From positions 176,036 through 240,035 of the forward strand of contig JBLXFD010000002.1 of NCBI GenBank assembly GCA_048262455.1: DNA of 64,000 nucleotides, written 5' to 3'. Shown one piece after another: positions 9,174 to 20,172 of the stretch; the first letter of the stretch is position 1; each line of letters starts with the position of its first letter. This DNA comes from Psychromarinibacter sp048262455. GTDB taxonomy: Bacteria > Pseudomonadota > Alphaproteobacteria > Rhodobacterales > Rhodobacteraceae. The notes beneath the pieces were generated by a model, which saw only the letters and a program-made list of their open reading frames with translations, did no database searches and had not been told where the DNA came from. The position numbers were made by a program, and so were the translations under genes.

Positions 9174-10219
9174 GCGCAGCGCTGCTGTTTCTCTCCCGTC
9201 ACTTCGTCCCGCTGGCGTTCCTCGTGCTGGCCGCCGTGGTGGCGGAGCGCATCGGCAGCTTCGTGGTGGAACCGGCGCGGCTGGATACCGGCCGCGACCT
9301 CGTCGAGTACAACGTCAGTTATTTCGAGTACGGCGTCATCAAGCGGGGTCTGGCCGGCACCCTCGGCTACCCGGTGCGCCTGTTCAGCGCGATGCCGAAG
9401 CTGTGGTATCTCGGGTTCGTGATGATCGTGGCGATCGGTCTGGCCGGGATCGCGATCGTCCTGGTGGCGCGGCTGTTTCCGCACCCGGTGCCGGAGCGGC
9501 TGGACCTGGCCGTGCTGCTGCGCTGCGCCGTCGCGGTGGGGCCTTTGGGTGTGGTGCAGGTCTGGTTCGAGCACGGGCGGCTGGACCAGCTGAACCTTCT
9601 GATCCTCGCGGCCGCGCTGGCGGCCTGTCTCTCGGGGCGGCCCGGGTGGTGCGCGTTGCTGGCCACGCTGGGGGTGCTGGTGCACGAGGCCTTCGCGGTC
9701 TACGGGGTGCCGCTGCTTCTGGCCGCCGTCTGGACGGTGTCGCGCCGGCCCGGGCGGGACGTGGCGGTTCTGGCGCTGGGCGCGGGGGTGGCGGCACTGG
9801 CGGTCCTGCTGTGGGGCAGTTCCGGCGCCGTGACGGAGATCGGGCCGGAAGAGGGCTACCGCTTCTGGCAGCGCGGGCTGTTCGAGCCGGTGGCGCCGGC
9901 CCCCCTCGACGTCCTGGTGCTTCTGTGGGGCTGGGGCGCGCTGGGGGCGATCCTGTGGTGGTTCTACCGCCACAACCGGCTGCGGCCCGATCCGGTGCTT
10001 GCCGCCTGCGCCTGCCCGCCGGTGCTGAACCTGCTGGGCATCGACGGCGCGCGATGGCTGGCGGTGGGGTTTGCGGTCACCCTCGCGGCGCTGGCGTTCC
10101 ACCGGGTGCGGGGGTGCAGCCTGCCGGAGATCGGCCGGGGCCGGACGCTTGCCGTGGCGATCCTGTTCCTGCCGCTGGGTCCGATCGGGGTTGTCCGGCC
10201 GTTCCCCTGGCTGCCCTGA
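9170..10219 (+). CDS. Multi-pass membrane protein of unknown function
   Basis: A 349-residue, very hydrophobic protein with about nine predicted membrane segments starting at residue 10. Notable polar motifs between segments are YFEYGVIKRGLAGTL (about 45-60) and WFEHGRLDQLN (about 128-140). Such motifs occur in uncharacterised membrane proteins resembling glycan polymerases or glycosyltransferases, but assignment is not possible. The start overlaps the previous gene by four bases. It converges with pheA four bases downstream of its stop. Confidence 0.6.
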   Translation: MSAALLFLSRHFVPLAFLVLAAVVAERIGSFVVEPARLDTGRDLVEYNVSYFEYGVIKRGLAGTLGYPVRLFSAMPKLWYLGFVMIVAIGLAGIAIVLVARLFPHPVPERLDLAVLLRCAVAVGPLGVVQVWFEHGRLDQLNLLILAAALAACLSGRPGWCALLATLGVLVHEAFAVYGVPLLLAAVWTVSRRPGRDVAVLALGAGVAALAVLLWGSSGAVTEIGPEEGYRFWQRGLFEPVAPAPLDVLVLLWGWGALGAILWWFYRHNRLRPDPVLAACACPPVLNLLGIDGARWLAVGFAVTLAALAFHRVRGCSLPEIGRGRTLAVAILFLPLGPIGVVRPFPWLP

Positions 10220-10223
10220 GCCC

Positions 10224-11054
10224 TCAGGCGCGCAGGGGGTCGGCGGGGTAGGTGCCGAGCACCTTCAGGTAGGAGGTGAAGTACTTCAGCTCCTCCAGCG
10301 CGCGGGCGACGGGGGGGTCTTCGGGGTGGCCCTCGATGTCGGCGTAGAACTGGGTGGCGGTGAAGGAGCCGTCGACCATGTAGCTTTCCAGCTTGGTCAT
10401 GTTCACGCCGTTGGTCGCAAAGCCGCCCATCACCTTGTAGAGCGCGGCCGGGATGTTGCGCACGCGGAAGACGAAGGTGGTCATCATGCGGTCCTGCCGG
10501 CGGGCCGGGTCGGCCTCTCGCGCCATGATGAGGAAGCGGGTGGTGTTGTGGGCGTGGTCCTCGATGTGGCGGGCGAGGATCTTCAGCCCGTAGATCTCTG
10601 CCGCGAGGTCCGAGGCCAGCGCCCCCACGTCGCGCAGGTCGCGCGCGGCGATGTCGGCGGCGGCGCCGGCGCTGTCGGCCGCGGCCTCTCCTTGGATGCC
10701 GTTGGCGGCGAGGAAGGCGGCGCATTGCGGGATCAGCACCATGTGGGCGCGCACGGTGCGGACATCCTCCAGCCGCACCCCGGGCAGCGCCATCAGCGAT
10801 ATGTGCACCCGCACGAAGGCCTCGTCGACGATGTGCAGGCCCGACTCCGGCAGCAGCCGGTGGATGTCGGCCACGCGGCCGTAGGTGGTGTTCTCGACCG
10901 GCAGCATCGCCAGGTCCGCCGCGCCGTCGCGGACCGCGGCGATCACCTCCTCGAAGCTGCGGCAGGGCAGCGCCTCCATCCCCGGGCGCGCGTCGGCGCA
11001 GGCCTGGTGCGAGTAGGCACCGAGTTCTCCCTGGAAGGCGATACGCTTCGTCAT
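10224..11054 (-). CDS. pheA: Prephenate dehydratase
   Basis: Converts prephenate to phenylpyruvate in phenylalanine synthesis. The protein is a 276-residue monofunctional form: the catalytic dehydratase domain (IAFQGELGAYS at the start, VENTTYGRV, NTTRFLIM) is followed by a C-terminal ACT domain with ESYMVDGSF, the site where phenylalanine gives feedback inhibition. No chorismate mutase domain is present. ATG 11054 matches the conserved start; an upstream in-frame ATG at 11108 would add 18 unconserved residues. Confidence 0.93.
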   Translation of the reverse strand: MTKRIAFQGELGAYSHQACADARPGMEALPCRSFEEVIAAVRDGAADLAMLPVENTTYGRVADIHRLLPESGLHIVDEAFVRVHISLMALPGVRLEDVRTVRAHMVLIPQCAAFLAANGIQGEAAADSAGAAADIAARDLRDVGALASDLAAEIYGLKILARHIEDHAHNTTRFLIMAREADPARRQDRMMTTFVFRVRNIPAALYKVMGGFATNGVNMTKLESYMVDGSFTATQFYADIEGHPEDPPVARALEELKYFTSYLKVLGTYPADPLRA

Positions 11055-11174
11055 GAGGTGCGGGCACTCCGGAAAAAAGCCCCCGGGGGGCGTTTGGTCG
11101 CGGCTCATATCCCTTGAACCGGGGGAAGGGAACCGCGTAGATAGCGCCCAACTCTGGACAGGACGGAACGCGAC

Positions 11175-11699
11175 ATGTTCGACACTATGACACTGACCAA
11201 GATCGTGGGCGGCTTCTGCGGCATGTTCCTGATCTTCCTGCTGGGCAACTGGGCGGGCGAACTGGTCTACCACGTCGGCGCGGAAGATCACGGTGACGGG
11301 GTGGCGCAGGCCTATTCCATCGACACCGGCGTGGAAGAGGGCGCGGACGGCGAGCCGGCCGAAGAGGTGGATTTCGCCACCGTCTTCGCCTCTGCCGACG
11401 CCGCTGCCGGCGAGAACCTGTTCCGCGCCTGCCGGGCCTGCCACAAGGTCGAGGACGGCGCCAACGGCACCGGCCCGCACCTGTACGGCGTGGTCGGCCG
11501 CGAGATCGACGCGGTTCCCGGCTATGCCTACTCCGGCGCGCTGGAGCAGGTGGGCGAGGTCTGGTCGCCCGAGAACCTCAGCGCCTTCCTGGCCAACCCG
11601 CGCGAGGCGGCGCCGGGCACCAAGATGACCTACAACGGCATGAAGGACGTGCAGGATCGCGCGAACCTGATTGCCTGGCTGGACTCGCTGGACGGCTGA
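11175..11699 (+). CDS. cycM: Membrane-anchored cytochrome c552
   Basis: A 174-residue cytochrome with one N-terminal uncleaved membrane anchor (about residues 9-30), an acidic linker, and a class I cytochrome c domain. The heme attachment motif CRACH is near residue 85 and the Met ligand lies in GTKMTYNGM near 150. In relatives such as Paracoccus CycM it carries electrons from the bc1 complex to cytochrome c oxidase. It is divergent from pheA and followed by a terminator-like hairpin. Confidence 0.9.
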   Translation: MFDTMTLTKIVGGFCGMFLIFLLGNWAGELVYHVGAEDHGDGVAQAYSIDTGVEEGADGEPAEEVDFATVFASADAAAGENLFRACRACHKVEDGANGTGPHLYGVVGREIDAVPGYAYSGALEQVGEVWSPENLSAFLANPREAAPGTKMTYNGMKDVQDRANLIAWLDSLDG

Positions 11700-11732
11700 A
11701 GCCCGGCCCACGCGGCACCGGAACGGACACAG

Positions 11733-11757
11733 GGGTCGCCTTCGGGCGGCCCTTTTC
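11733..11757 (+). terminator. Rho-independent terminator after cycM
   Basis: GGGTCGCC and GGCGGCCC (11733-11740 with 11745-11752, one G-T wobble) form a stem around a TTCG loop, followed by TTTT. It lies 33 bases after the cycM stop. Confidence 0.75.
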
Positions 11758-11895
11758 GCATGACAGCTCGTCAAACGCGCGTGAGCCGCGCCGCGCGGCC
11801 TTGCAACTTCCCGCGCCGCGATTTTTCCTGACAATCGGCCCGCGGATGCTAACTGTGCGGTAAGCCGCCCCCAGATATTTCGGAGGAGACCGTCG

Positions 11896-13803
11896 ATGCC
11901 GTTCCTTTCCACCGCCCCCCGCGCCGCCCTGCGCCGCGCCCTGCCTGGCCTCGCCGCGCTGGCGCTGATGGCGGGCGCCGCCACCGCGCAGGAGACGGCC
12001 GACGCGGCAGGCGGCGACGAAGTGATCGTCGCGCACGGCATCTCGAACTTCGGCGAGCTGAAGTACCCCGAGGGGTTCGCCCACCTCGACTACGTCAACC
12101 CGGACGCGCCCAAGGGCGGCGAGATCAGCCAGTGGGCCTCGGGCAACTTCGACAGCTTCAACAACTACACCCGCAAGGGGGTCTCGGCCGCCCTGACGGA
12201 ACTGATGTACGAGGATATCCTCGTCAGCGTGGCGGACGATCCCTACGGCCAGTACTGCTACCTGTGCGAGACGCTGGAGTATCCGGAAAGCCGCGACTGG
12301 GTGATCTTCAACCTGCGCGACGACGTGACCTTCTGGGACGGCACGGCGCTGACGGCCGAGGACATCAAGTTCACCTTCGACCTGTTCATGGAGCAGGGGA
12401 TCGCCGAATACACCAACGTCGTTAAAAGCTTCATCGAAAGCGTCGAGGTGCTGGACACCCACCGGGTCAAGTTCACCTTCACCGACGACGCCCCGCGGCG
12501 CGACGTGATCTCGATCGCCGGCGGGTCGAACGCCTTCTCGAAGGCCTGGTTCGAGGAGACCGGCGCGCGGATCGACGAAAGCACTTTGGTGCCCTTCATG
12601 GCCACCGGCCCCTACATGCTGGACAGCTACGACGTGGGCCGGCAGATCATCTACAAGCGCAACCCCGATTTCTGGGGCGCCGAGCATCCGCTGAACGTGG
12701 GGCAGAACAACTTCGACACCATCCGGGTGGAATACTACGCCGACAGCTCCGCCAGCTTCGAGGCGTTCAAAGCGGGGGAATATACCTTCCGCAACGAGAA
12801 TTCCTCTAAGGACTGGGCCACCGGCTATGACTTCCCCGCCGTTCAGAAAGGCTGGGTGAAGGTCGAGGAACTGCCCGACGGCACCATCGGCGCGGGACAG
12901 GCCTGGGTCTTCAACCTGCGGCGCGCGGTCTGGCAGGATCCCACGGTGCGCGAGGCCATGCGGCTGATGTTCAACTTCGAATGGTCGAACGAGACGCTGT
13001 TCTTCGGGCTGTACGAGCGGGTGAACTCGTTCTGGGAAAACTCTGACCTCGAGGCCACCGGCACCCCCACCGAGGGCGAGGCCGCGCTGCTGCAGCCGCT
13101 GGTGGACGACGGGCTGCTGGACGCCTCGATCCTCACCGACGAGGTGGTGATGGCGCCGGGCAACGAGGCCGCCGACAACCTGCCGGCGCGCCGGGTGCGG
13201 CGCGAGGCGGCGAGGCTGCTGGAAGAGGCCGGCTGGACCACGGGCGAGGGCGGCTGGCGGTCCAAGGACGGCAAGCGGCTGACCATGACGATCCTTGGCT
13301 TCAGCCCCGCCTTCGACCGGATCATCAACCCCTACATCGAGAACCTGCGCTCCATCGGCGTCGACGCCAAGCTGGAGCGGGTGGACATCTCGCAATACGT
13401 GGACCGGCGCAATTCGGGCGACTACGACCTGGTCAACCACACCTTCAGTCTGGGGTTCGAGCCGGGGATCGGCCTGCGCCAGTGGTTCGCCACCGAGACC
13501 GCCGATGACAGTTCGCGCAACCTGATGGGGCTGAAGAACGAGGCGGTGGACCGGCTGGTGACCGAGGTGATCGACGCCACCACGCTGGACGAGCTGAAGA
13601 CCCGCGTGCACGCGCTGGACCGGGTGCTGCGCGCCATCGGATTCTGGCTGCCGCAGTGGTTCAAGGACACCCACACCGTCGCCTACTACGACATGTACCG
13701 TTACCCCGAACCGCTGCCGCCGCTGGCGCTGGGACATCTGACGTTCTGGTGGTATGACGCGGAGGCGGCCGAGAAACTGCGCGCCGCCGGCGCCATCAAC
13801 TAG
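11896..13803 (+). CDS. yejA: Peptide ABC transporter substrate-binding protein (YejA type)
   Basis: A 635-residue periplasmic solute-binding protein of family 5 with a signal peptide (cut after about residue 30, ATAQE). The start HGISNFGELKYPEGF and length near 600 match the YejA branch, whose E. coli member imports peptides and microcin C. A GGAGGAG ribosome site precedes ATG 11896. It is first of a five-gene set yejA-yejB-yejE-small membrane gene-yejF. Assignment to the Yej branch rather than general oligopeptide importers rests on gene order and protein length. Confidence 0.85.
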   Translation: MPFLSTAPRAALRRALPGLAALALMAGAATAQETADAAGGDEVIVAHGISNFGELKYPEGFAHLDYVNPDAPKGGEISQWASGNFDSFNNYTRKGVSAALTELMYEDILVSVADDPYGQYCYLCETLEYPESRDWVIFNLRDDVTFWDGTALTAEDIKFTFDLFMEQGIAEYTNVVKSFIESVEVLDTHRVKFTFTDDAPRRDVISIAGGSNAFSKAWFEETGARIDESTLVPFMATGPYMLDSYDVGRQIIYKRNPDFWGAEHPLNVGQNNFDTIRVEYYADSSASFEAFKAGEYTFRNENSSKDWATGYDFPAVQKGWVKVEELPDGTIGAGQAWVFNLRRAVWQDPTVREAMRLMFNFEWSNETLFFGLYERVNSFWENSDLEATGTPTEGEAALLQPLVDDGLLDASILTDEVVMAPGNEAADNLPARRVRREAARLLEEAGWTTGEGGWRSKDGKRLTMTILGFSPAFDRIINPYIENLRSIGVDAKLERVDISQYVDRRNSGDYDLVNHTFSLGFEPGIGLRQWFATETADDSSRNLMGLKNEAVDRLVTEVIDATTLDELKTRVHALDRVLRAIGFWLPQWFKDTHTVAYYDMYRYPEPLPPLALGHLTFWWYDAEAAEKLRAAGAIN

Positions 13804-13830
13804 ACCCAGACCCCGAAGGAGCCACGCGCC

Positions 13831-14919
13831 TTGGGAGCCTATATCCTACGACGCCTGTTGCTGGTCATTCCGACGCTGATCGGGATCATGATCGTCAACT
13901 TCACCCTGACCCAGTTCGTGCCCGGCGGTCCGATCGAACAGATCATCGCCAACCTCGAAGGCACCGGCGACGTCTTTGAATCGATCTCGGGCGGCGGCAA
14001 CGAGGCGGCGCAGAGCGCCGGCGCGAGCAGCGGCGACAACGGCTACCTGGGGGCGCGGGGCCTGCCGCCGGAGTTCATCGCGGAGCTGGAGAAGGAGTTT
14101 GGCTTCGACAAGCCGCCGCTGGAGCGGTTCCTGCTGATGATGTGGAACTACATCCAGTTCGACTTCGGCGAGAGCTACTTTCGCTCCATCAGCGTGGTGG
14201 ACCTGATCCTCGAGAAGATGCCGGTGTCCATCAGCCTCGGTCTGTGGTCGACCCTGCTGGCCTACCTGATCTCGATCCCGCTGGGCATCCGCAAGGCGGT
14301 GAAGGACGGCAGCAGCTTCGACACCTGGACCTCCAGCGCGATCATCGTGGGCTACGCCATCCCCGGCTTCCTGTTCGCGATCTTGCTGCTGGTGCTTTTC
14401 GCGGGCGGTTCCTACTGGAAGATCTTCCCGCTGCGGGGGCTGACCTCTGACAACTGGGAACAGCTTTCGCTGATCGGCAAGGTGGCCGACTACTTCTGGC
14501 ACATCGCGCTGCCGGTGCTGGCCTCGACCATCTCCAGCTTCGCGACCCTCACGCTGCTGACCAAGAACAGCTTTCTCGACGAGATCAAGAAGCAGTACGT
14601 GATGACCGCCCGCGCCAAGGGCCTGTCGGAACGGCGGGTGCTGTACGGCCACGTCTTCCGCAACGCCATGCTGATCGTGATCGCCGGCTTTCCGGCCGTG
14701 TTCATCAGCGTGTTCTTCTCCGGCTCGATCATCATCGAGACGATCTTCTCGCTGGACGGGCTGGGGCGGCTGGGCTTCGAGGCGGCGGTGGCGCGGGATT
14801 ACCCGGTGATCTTCGGCACACTCTTCGTCTTCGGGCTGATGAGCCTGGTGGTCGGGATCATATCCGACCTGATGTATGTCTTCGTCGATCCGCGGATCGA
14901 CTTCGAGCGGAGGGGCTGA
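13831..14919 (+). CDS. yejB: Peptide ABC transporter permease YejB
   Basis: A 362-residue inner-membrane permease starting with TTG at 13831, supported by AAGGAG nine bases upstream and the family start GAYILRRLLLVIPTLIGI. It has six predicted membrane segments, a large loop after the first, and the EAA-type cytoplasmic loop around TARAKGLSERRVLYGHVFRNA that contacts the ATPase. It is paired with YejE. Confidence 0.88.
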   Translation: MGAYILRRLLLVIPTLIGIMIVNFTLTQFVPGGPIEQIIANLEGTGDVFESISGGGNEAAQSAGASSGDNGYLGARGLPPEFIAELEKEFGFDKPPLERFLLMMWNYIQFDFGESYFRSISVVDLILEKMPVSISLGLWSTLLAYLISIPLGIRKAVKDGSSFDTWTSSAIIVGYAIPGFLFAILLLVLFAGGSYWKIFPLRGLTSDNWEQLSLIGKVADYFWHIALPVLASTISSFATLTLLTKNSFLDEIKKQYVMTARAKGLSERRVLYGHVFRNAMLIVIAGFPAVFISVFFSGSIIIETIFSLDGLGRLGFEAAVARDYPVIFGTLFVFGLMSLVVGIISDLMYVFVDPRIDFERRG

Positions 14920-14920
14920 C

Positions 14921-16150
14921 ATGGCGATGCAGGATCCCTACCGGCCCAAGCCCACCTCGCCCGACGCGCCCCGGCCCGAGCCGCGGCCAGAGCCGGTGCC
15001 GGGCGATCCCGGCGCCCCGGTGCCGCCGGTGCAGCGGCGCGGCATGACCCTGTCGCCGCTGAACCGCCGCCGCTGGCGCAACTTCAAGCGCAACCGCCGC
15101 GCCTTCTGGTCGCTGATCATCTTCTCGGTGCTGTTCGGCCTGTCCCTGCTTGCCGAGTTCATCGCCAACGACCGGCCGATCCTGGTGAACTACAAGGGCG
15201 GCTACTACATGCCGATCTTCAACTTCTACGCCGAGACCGACTTTGGCGGCGATTTCCGCACGGAAGCGGTCTATGCCGACGTCGAGGTGCAGTGCCTGAT
15301 CGTCTCGGGCGGGCAGGAGGCCTGTTTCGACGACCCCGAGGGGGTGATCGCCGACGCGCAGGACGGCGAGGTCGCGGGGGCGGAGATCGAGAAGGGCTGG
15401 ATGCTCTGGCCGCCGATCCCCTATTCCTTCAACACCATCAACGACATCGACGGCACCGCCCCCTCGGCCCCCGACAGCGACCACTGGCTGGGCACCGACG
15501 ACACCGCGCGGGACGTGGTGGCGCGGGTGATCTACGGGTTCCGCCTGTCGATCCTGTTCACCATCATCGTCACCTCGATCGCCAGCCTGATCGGCATCGT
15601 GGCGGGGGCGGTGCAGGGCTTCTTCGGCGGCTGGCTGGACCTGACGTTCCAGCGGCTGATCGAGATCTGGGTCTCGACCCCCTCGCTCTACATCATCATC
15701 ATCATGTTCGCGATCCTCGGCCGAGGCTTCTGGCTGCTGGTCTTCCTGACCGCTTTGTTCGGCTGGCCGGCGCTGGTGGGCGTGGTGCGGGCGGAGTTCC
15801 TGCGGGCGCGCAACTTCGAGTACGTGCGCGCCGCCAAGGCACTGGGGGTCGGCAACTGGACCATCATGTTCCGCCACATGCTGCCCAACGCTATGGTGGC
15901 GACGCTGACCATGCTGCCCTTCATCATCACCGGCACCATCGCCACGCTGGCCTCGCTGGACTTCCTCGGCTTCGGCCTGCCCTCCAGCGCGCCCTCGCTG
16001 GGGGAGCTGACGCTGCAGGCCAAGCAGAACCTGCAGGCGCCCTGGCTGGGCTTCACCGCCTTCTTCACCTTCGCGATCATGCTGTCGCTGCTGGTCTTCA
16101 TCTTCGAAGGCATCCGCGACGCCTTCGACCCGAGAAAGACGTTCCAATGA
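14921..16150 (+). CDS. yejE: Peptide ABC transporter permease YejE
   Basis: A 409-residue permease with a proline-rich cytoplasmic N-terminus (about residues 1-40), a first membrane segment near 65-85 and a large periplasmic insertion including YYMPIFNFYAETDFGG, typical of YejE. The EAA loop is visible at VRAAKALGVGNWTIMFRHML. GGAGG precedes ATG 14921. The stop overlaps the next start (ATGA). Confidence 0.88.
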   Translation: MAMQDPYRPKPTSPDAPRPEPRPEPVPGDPGAPVPPVQRRGMTLSPLNRRRWRNFKRNRRAFWSLIIFSVLFGLSLLAEFIANDRPILVNYKGGYYMPIFNFYAETDFGGDFRTEAVYADVEVQCLIVSGGQEACFDDPEGVIADAQDGEVAGAEIEKGWMLWPPIPYSFNTINDIDGTAPSAPDSDHWLGTDDTARDVVARVIYGFRLSILFTIIVTSIASLIGIVAGAVQGFFGGWLDLTFQRLIEIWVSTPSLYIIIIMFAILGRGFWLLVFLTALFGWPALVGVVRAEFLRARNFEYVRAAKALGVGNWTIMFRHMLPNAMVATLTMLPFIITGTIATLASLDFLGFGLPSSAPSLGELTLQAKQNLQAPWLGFTAFFTFAIMLSLLVFIFEGIRDAFDPRKTFQ

Positions 16151-16466
16151 CCGCCACCCTCCGGCCCTGGCTGCCCCGCGCCTACGCCGCCGCGCTGCTG
16201 CTGCACGCGGCCTTCCTGGTGGTGCTGGTCGCGCTGGCCTTTTCCGCCACCGGCACCGGCATGGCCAACGCCGCGCCCGACACCCTTCTCTTCGACCTGC
16301 TGATGGCGGTTCCGGTGCTGCTGGCGGGGATCCCCTCGGTGGTGGCGCTGCTGTCGTGGCACATGTGCCGCCGCAAGGGCGTGACGCCATCGCCGCCGCA
16401 CATGTCGCTGACCACCGTGGTGGCTGCGGTGCTGCTGGCCGCGTCCCTTGCCGTGGTGGCGACGGC

Positions 16467-16470
<4 letters not shown>
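16147..16470 (+). CDS. Small three-segment membrane protein inside the yej operon
   Basis: A 107-residue hydrophobic protein with three predicted membrane segments (about residues 13-33, 47-70 and 85-105) and a short basic loop CRRKGVTPSPPH between the last two. It overlaps yejE upstream and yejF downstream by four bases each, so it is translationally coupled into the operon. The E. coli yej operon has no such gene. Function is unknown; an accessory transporter subunit is possible. Confidence 0.7.
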
Positions 16471-18122
<1,652 letters not shown>

Positions 18123-18124
18123 GG

Positions 18125-18172
18125 CACGGGCAGGCTTGCGTTGCGCCGAGGCGGGGTGAACCCCGCCCTACC
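18125..18172 (+). repeat. GGCGGGGTGAACCCCGCC intergenic repeat, copy 1
   Basis: A 48-base unit beginning CACGGGCAGGCTTGCG and ending in the palindrome GGCGGGGTGAACCCCGCC followed by CTACC. It begins three bases after the yejF stop and is repeated nearly exactly at 18339-18386. The palindromic core also occurs twice at 37271-37324. Confidence 0.75.
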
Positions 18173-18197
18173 AATGCAATTGAGCTGTGCGCTGATG

Positions 18198-18349
18198 CGC
18201 CCCGAACAAGCCGAAGGCGCGGGGCGAGCGCCTGCCCGTCCCGGCGGGCTGGCGCTTTGGAGCTGCAGGGCAACGCTCATTCTGTGCGTGGATATGGCTG
18301 GGATAAAACGCTTACCTCAGAGGTTGGCAGCGCCATCCCACGGGCAGGC
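18198..18349 (-). repeat. Long palindromic element LPE-1
   Basis: Given in + strand order, hairpin H1 has outer stem CGCCCCG/CGGGGCG (18198-18204, 18220-18226), an AACAA bulge and inner stem GCC/GGC around GAA. Next is an outer arm GCCTGCCCGT (18230-18239) pairing with ACGGGCAGGC (18340-18349), enclosing inner arms TGGCGCT (18250-18256) and AGCGCCA (18329-18335) around a loop of about 72 bases. The same architecture with different stem sequences recurs seven times in the window. Its right arm merges with the neighbouring 48-base repeat. Strand is inferred from wobble pairs in other copies. Confidence 0.72.
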
Positions 18350-18386
18350 TCGCGTTGCGCCATGGCGGGGTGAACCCCGCCCTACC
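18339..18386 (+). repeat. GGCGGGGTGAACCCCGCC intergenic repeat, copy 2
   Basis: Nearly identical to 18125-18172 over 48 bases, with about three differences. Its first bases are also the right outer arm of LPE-1. A third partial start, CACGGGCAGGCTCCCGT, follows at 18450-18466, so the yejF-dac gap (18123-18502) is a mosaic of repeats with no gene. Confidence 0.75.
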
Positions 18387-18502
18387 GCGTTATTGCTCGC
18401 AGAGGGAAGGTCCTCAAGCGCTGGCTCAAAACGCGAAAGTCGCCTCCCCCACGGGCAGGCTCCCGTCACCCTTTCAAGAATCGAAAAAGCCCAGCCCCTG
18501 CT

Positions 18503-19966
18503 TCAGGACGGACCGATCGTCGTGCAGCTGATGTTCCGGGCGACAAGCCGGCGGCAGGCGCGGGCGGCGCCTTCCTGGGTCATGCCGACGAAGTTCGCCT
18601 CGAACCCCTTCGGCCCGTTCTTCACCTTTCGCAGCGCCTCGTCCAGCGTACCGATCTCTGTCAGCGCGGTCTGCAGCAGCACCCTCTCGGCCTGGTAACT
18701 CGACCCGTAGCGCCCGATGTTGATGCCCCAGTGCCGCTCGCCGCTGGTGGAGATCCGCTCGATCACGATCCGCGTCACCTCGGTGTCGGTTGCGGTCTCG
18801 GGCTTCTCGTCCAGCGAGGCCAGCAGCACGTCGCTCTCTCCCTCGGCCGTTCCATCGGGGAACGTCGGCTTCGGCGGCGGCGGGATCGCGGCGGCGGGGG
18901 GCAGGGCGGGCGCCGCTCCGGGGCGCGAGGCCTCCACGGCCGTCACCGTCGCCTCGATCGTCGCGGCCATGGCCACCAGCAGTTCCTCCGGCGGCGCCTC
19001 GACCTCGGGGCCGGGGCGGACGGCGGGCAGCGGGCTAATGGACGGGGCGCGTACAAGGCGCAGGGTCTTGGTGGCGTTCTCGTGGTCCTCGGCGCTGCGG
19101 ATCACTGCGCCGGGGTTGTAGGGGGGCTTGGACGGCCGGTTCACCGCCACCCGGTTCGGCGCGCGGGAAAAGCCGAGGTCCAGCAGTTCGGCTACCTTGC
19201 CGTTGCGCTGGGCCGAGGAGCGGCCGCCGAAGACCGTCGCGATGATCCGCTTGCCATCCCGTTCCGCCGAGGCCACCAGGTTGAAGCCCGCGGCATTGGT
19301 ATACCCGGTCTTGATCCCGTCCGCGCCCTTGTAGGAGCCGAGGAAGCGGCGGTTGGTATTGGCCACCTCGCGTCCGGCCACGTCGGTCGTCACGCGGGAG
19401 AACAGGTTGTAGTACTCGGGGTAGTCGTAGAACAGGTGCCGGCCCAGGATCGTCATGTCGTGAGCGGTGGAAAGGTGGCCGTCGGCGGTCAGCCCGTGCG
19501 CGTTGCGGAAGGCGGTCTTGTGCATCCCGAGCGAGGCGGCGGTGGCGGTCATGCGGCGGGCGAAGGCGGCCTCGGACCCGGCGATGGCCTCGCCGATGGC
19601 GGTGGCGGCGTCGTTGGCGGACTTCACCGCGGCCGCCCGCACCAGGTAGCGCAGCTTGATCTTCTGCCCGGAGCGCAGGCCCAGCTTCGACGGCGGCTCT
19701 GCCGCGGCATTGCGCGAGATGGTGACCACGGTGTCCATCGACAGCTCGCCGTTCTCGACCGCCTGGAAGGCGATGTAGAGCGTCATCATCTTGGTCAGGG
19801 ACGCGGGGTGAAGCCGCGTCTCGGCGTTGGTGGCGTGAAGCACCTCGCCGGAACGCACGTCCATCACCAGCGCGGCATAGGGCGCCGCCTTGGCGGGAAA
19901 CGCGGCGCCAAGCGCCAACAAAAGGAAAACCGGCCCCATCAGGACCCACTGCTCAAGACGCCGCAT
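18503..19966 (-). CDS. D-alanyl-D-alanine carboxypeptidase with SPOR domain
   Basis: Penicillin-binding protein of the S11 family that trims the terminal D-Ala from peptidoglycan stem peptides in the periplasm. A signal peptide ends near AKA, followed by SxxK (SLTK, about residue 56), SxN (SAN) and KTG (IKTGYT) active-site motifs. After a proline/alanine-rich linker the C-terminus is a SPOR-like domain (WGINIGRYGSSYQAERVL), which binds denuded glycan at the septum. ATG 19966 is chosen because AGAAGGGA lies just upstream; ATG 19981 would add five residues. Confidence 0.88.
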   Translation of the reverse strand: MRRLEQWVLMGPVFLLLALGAAFPAKAAPYAALVMDVRSGEVLHATNAETRLHPASLTKMMTLYIAFQAVENGELSMDTVVTISRNAAAEPPSKLGLRSGQKIKLRYLVRAAAVKSANDAATAIGEAIAGSEAAFARRMTATAASLGMHKTAFRNAHGLTADGHLSTAHDMTILGRHLFYDYPEYYNLFSRVTTDVAGREVANTNRRFLGSYKGADGIKTGYTNAAGFNLVASAERDGKRIIATVFGGRSSAQRNGKVAELLDLGFSRAPNRVAVNRPSKPPYNPGAVIRSAEDHENATKTLRLVRAPSISPLPAVRPGPEVEAPPEELLVAMAATIEATVTAVEASRPGAAPALPPAAAIPPPPKPTFPDGTAEGESDVLLASLDEKPETATDTEVTRIVIERISTSGERHWGINIGRYGSSYQAERVLLQTALTEIGTLDEALRKVKNGPKGFEANFVGMTQEGAARACRRLVARNISCTTIGPS

Positions 19967-20172
19967 CACGTCCCTTCTCATTCTGCCTCGGTGCGCCGGA
20001 TCTTGGGTCCGGTCGCATTTGTTACATTGAAGTTAGCAGAAGCCAGCAGATCGGAAAATAGTTAACTTACAGTCGGTTTGAAAAAGAACCTCATGCTTTG
20101 GGGCAAATGTAGCGGGTAACCCCCGCTCTACCGCAAGATGTTTCAATGTGGCGGCAATGTGGCGAAAGGCGA

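Noticed and set aside
9964..11151. Minus-strand frame overlapping pheA in another frame
   Set aside because: Arg/Pro/Gly-rich shadow of pheA, which itself shows the complete dehydratase and ACT motifs.
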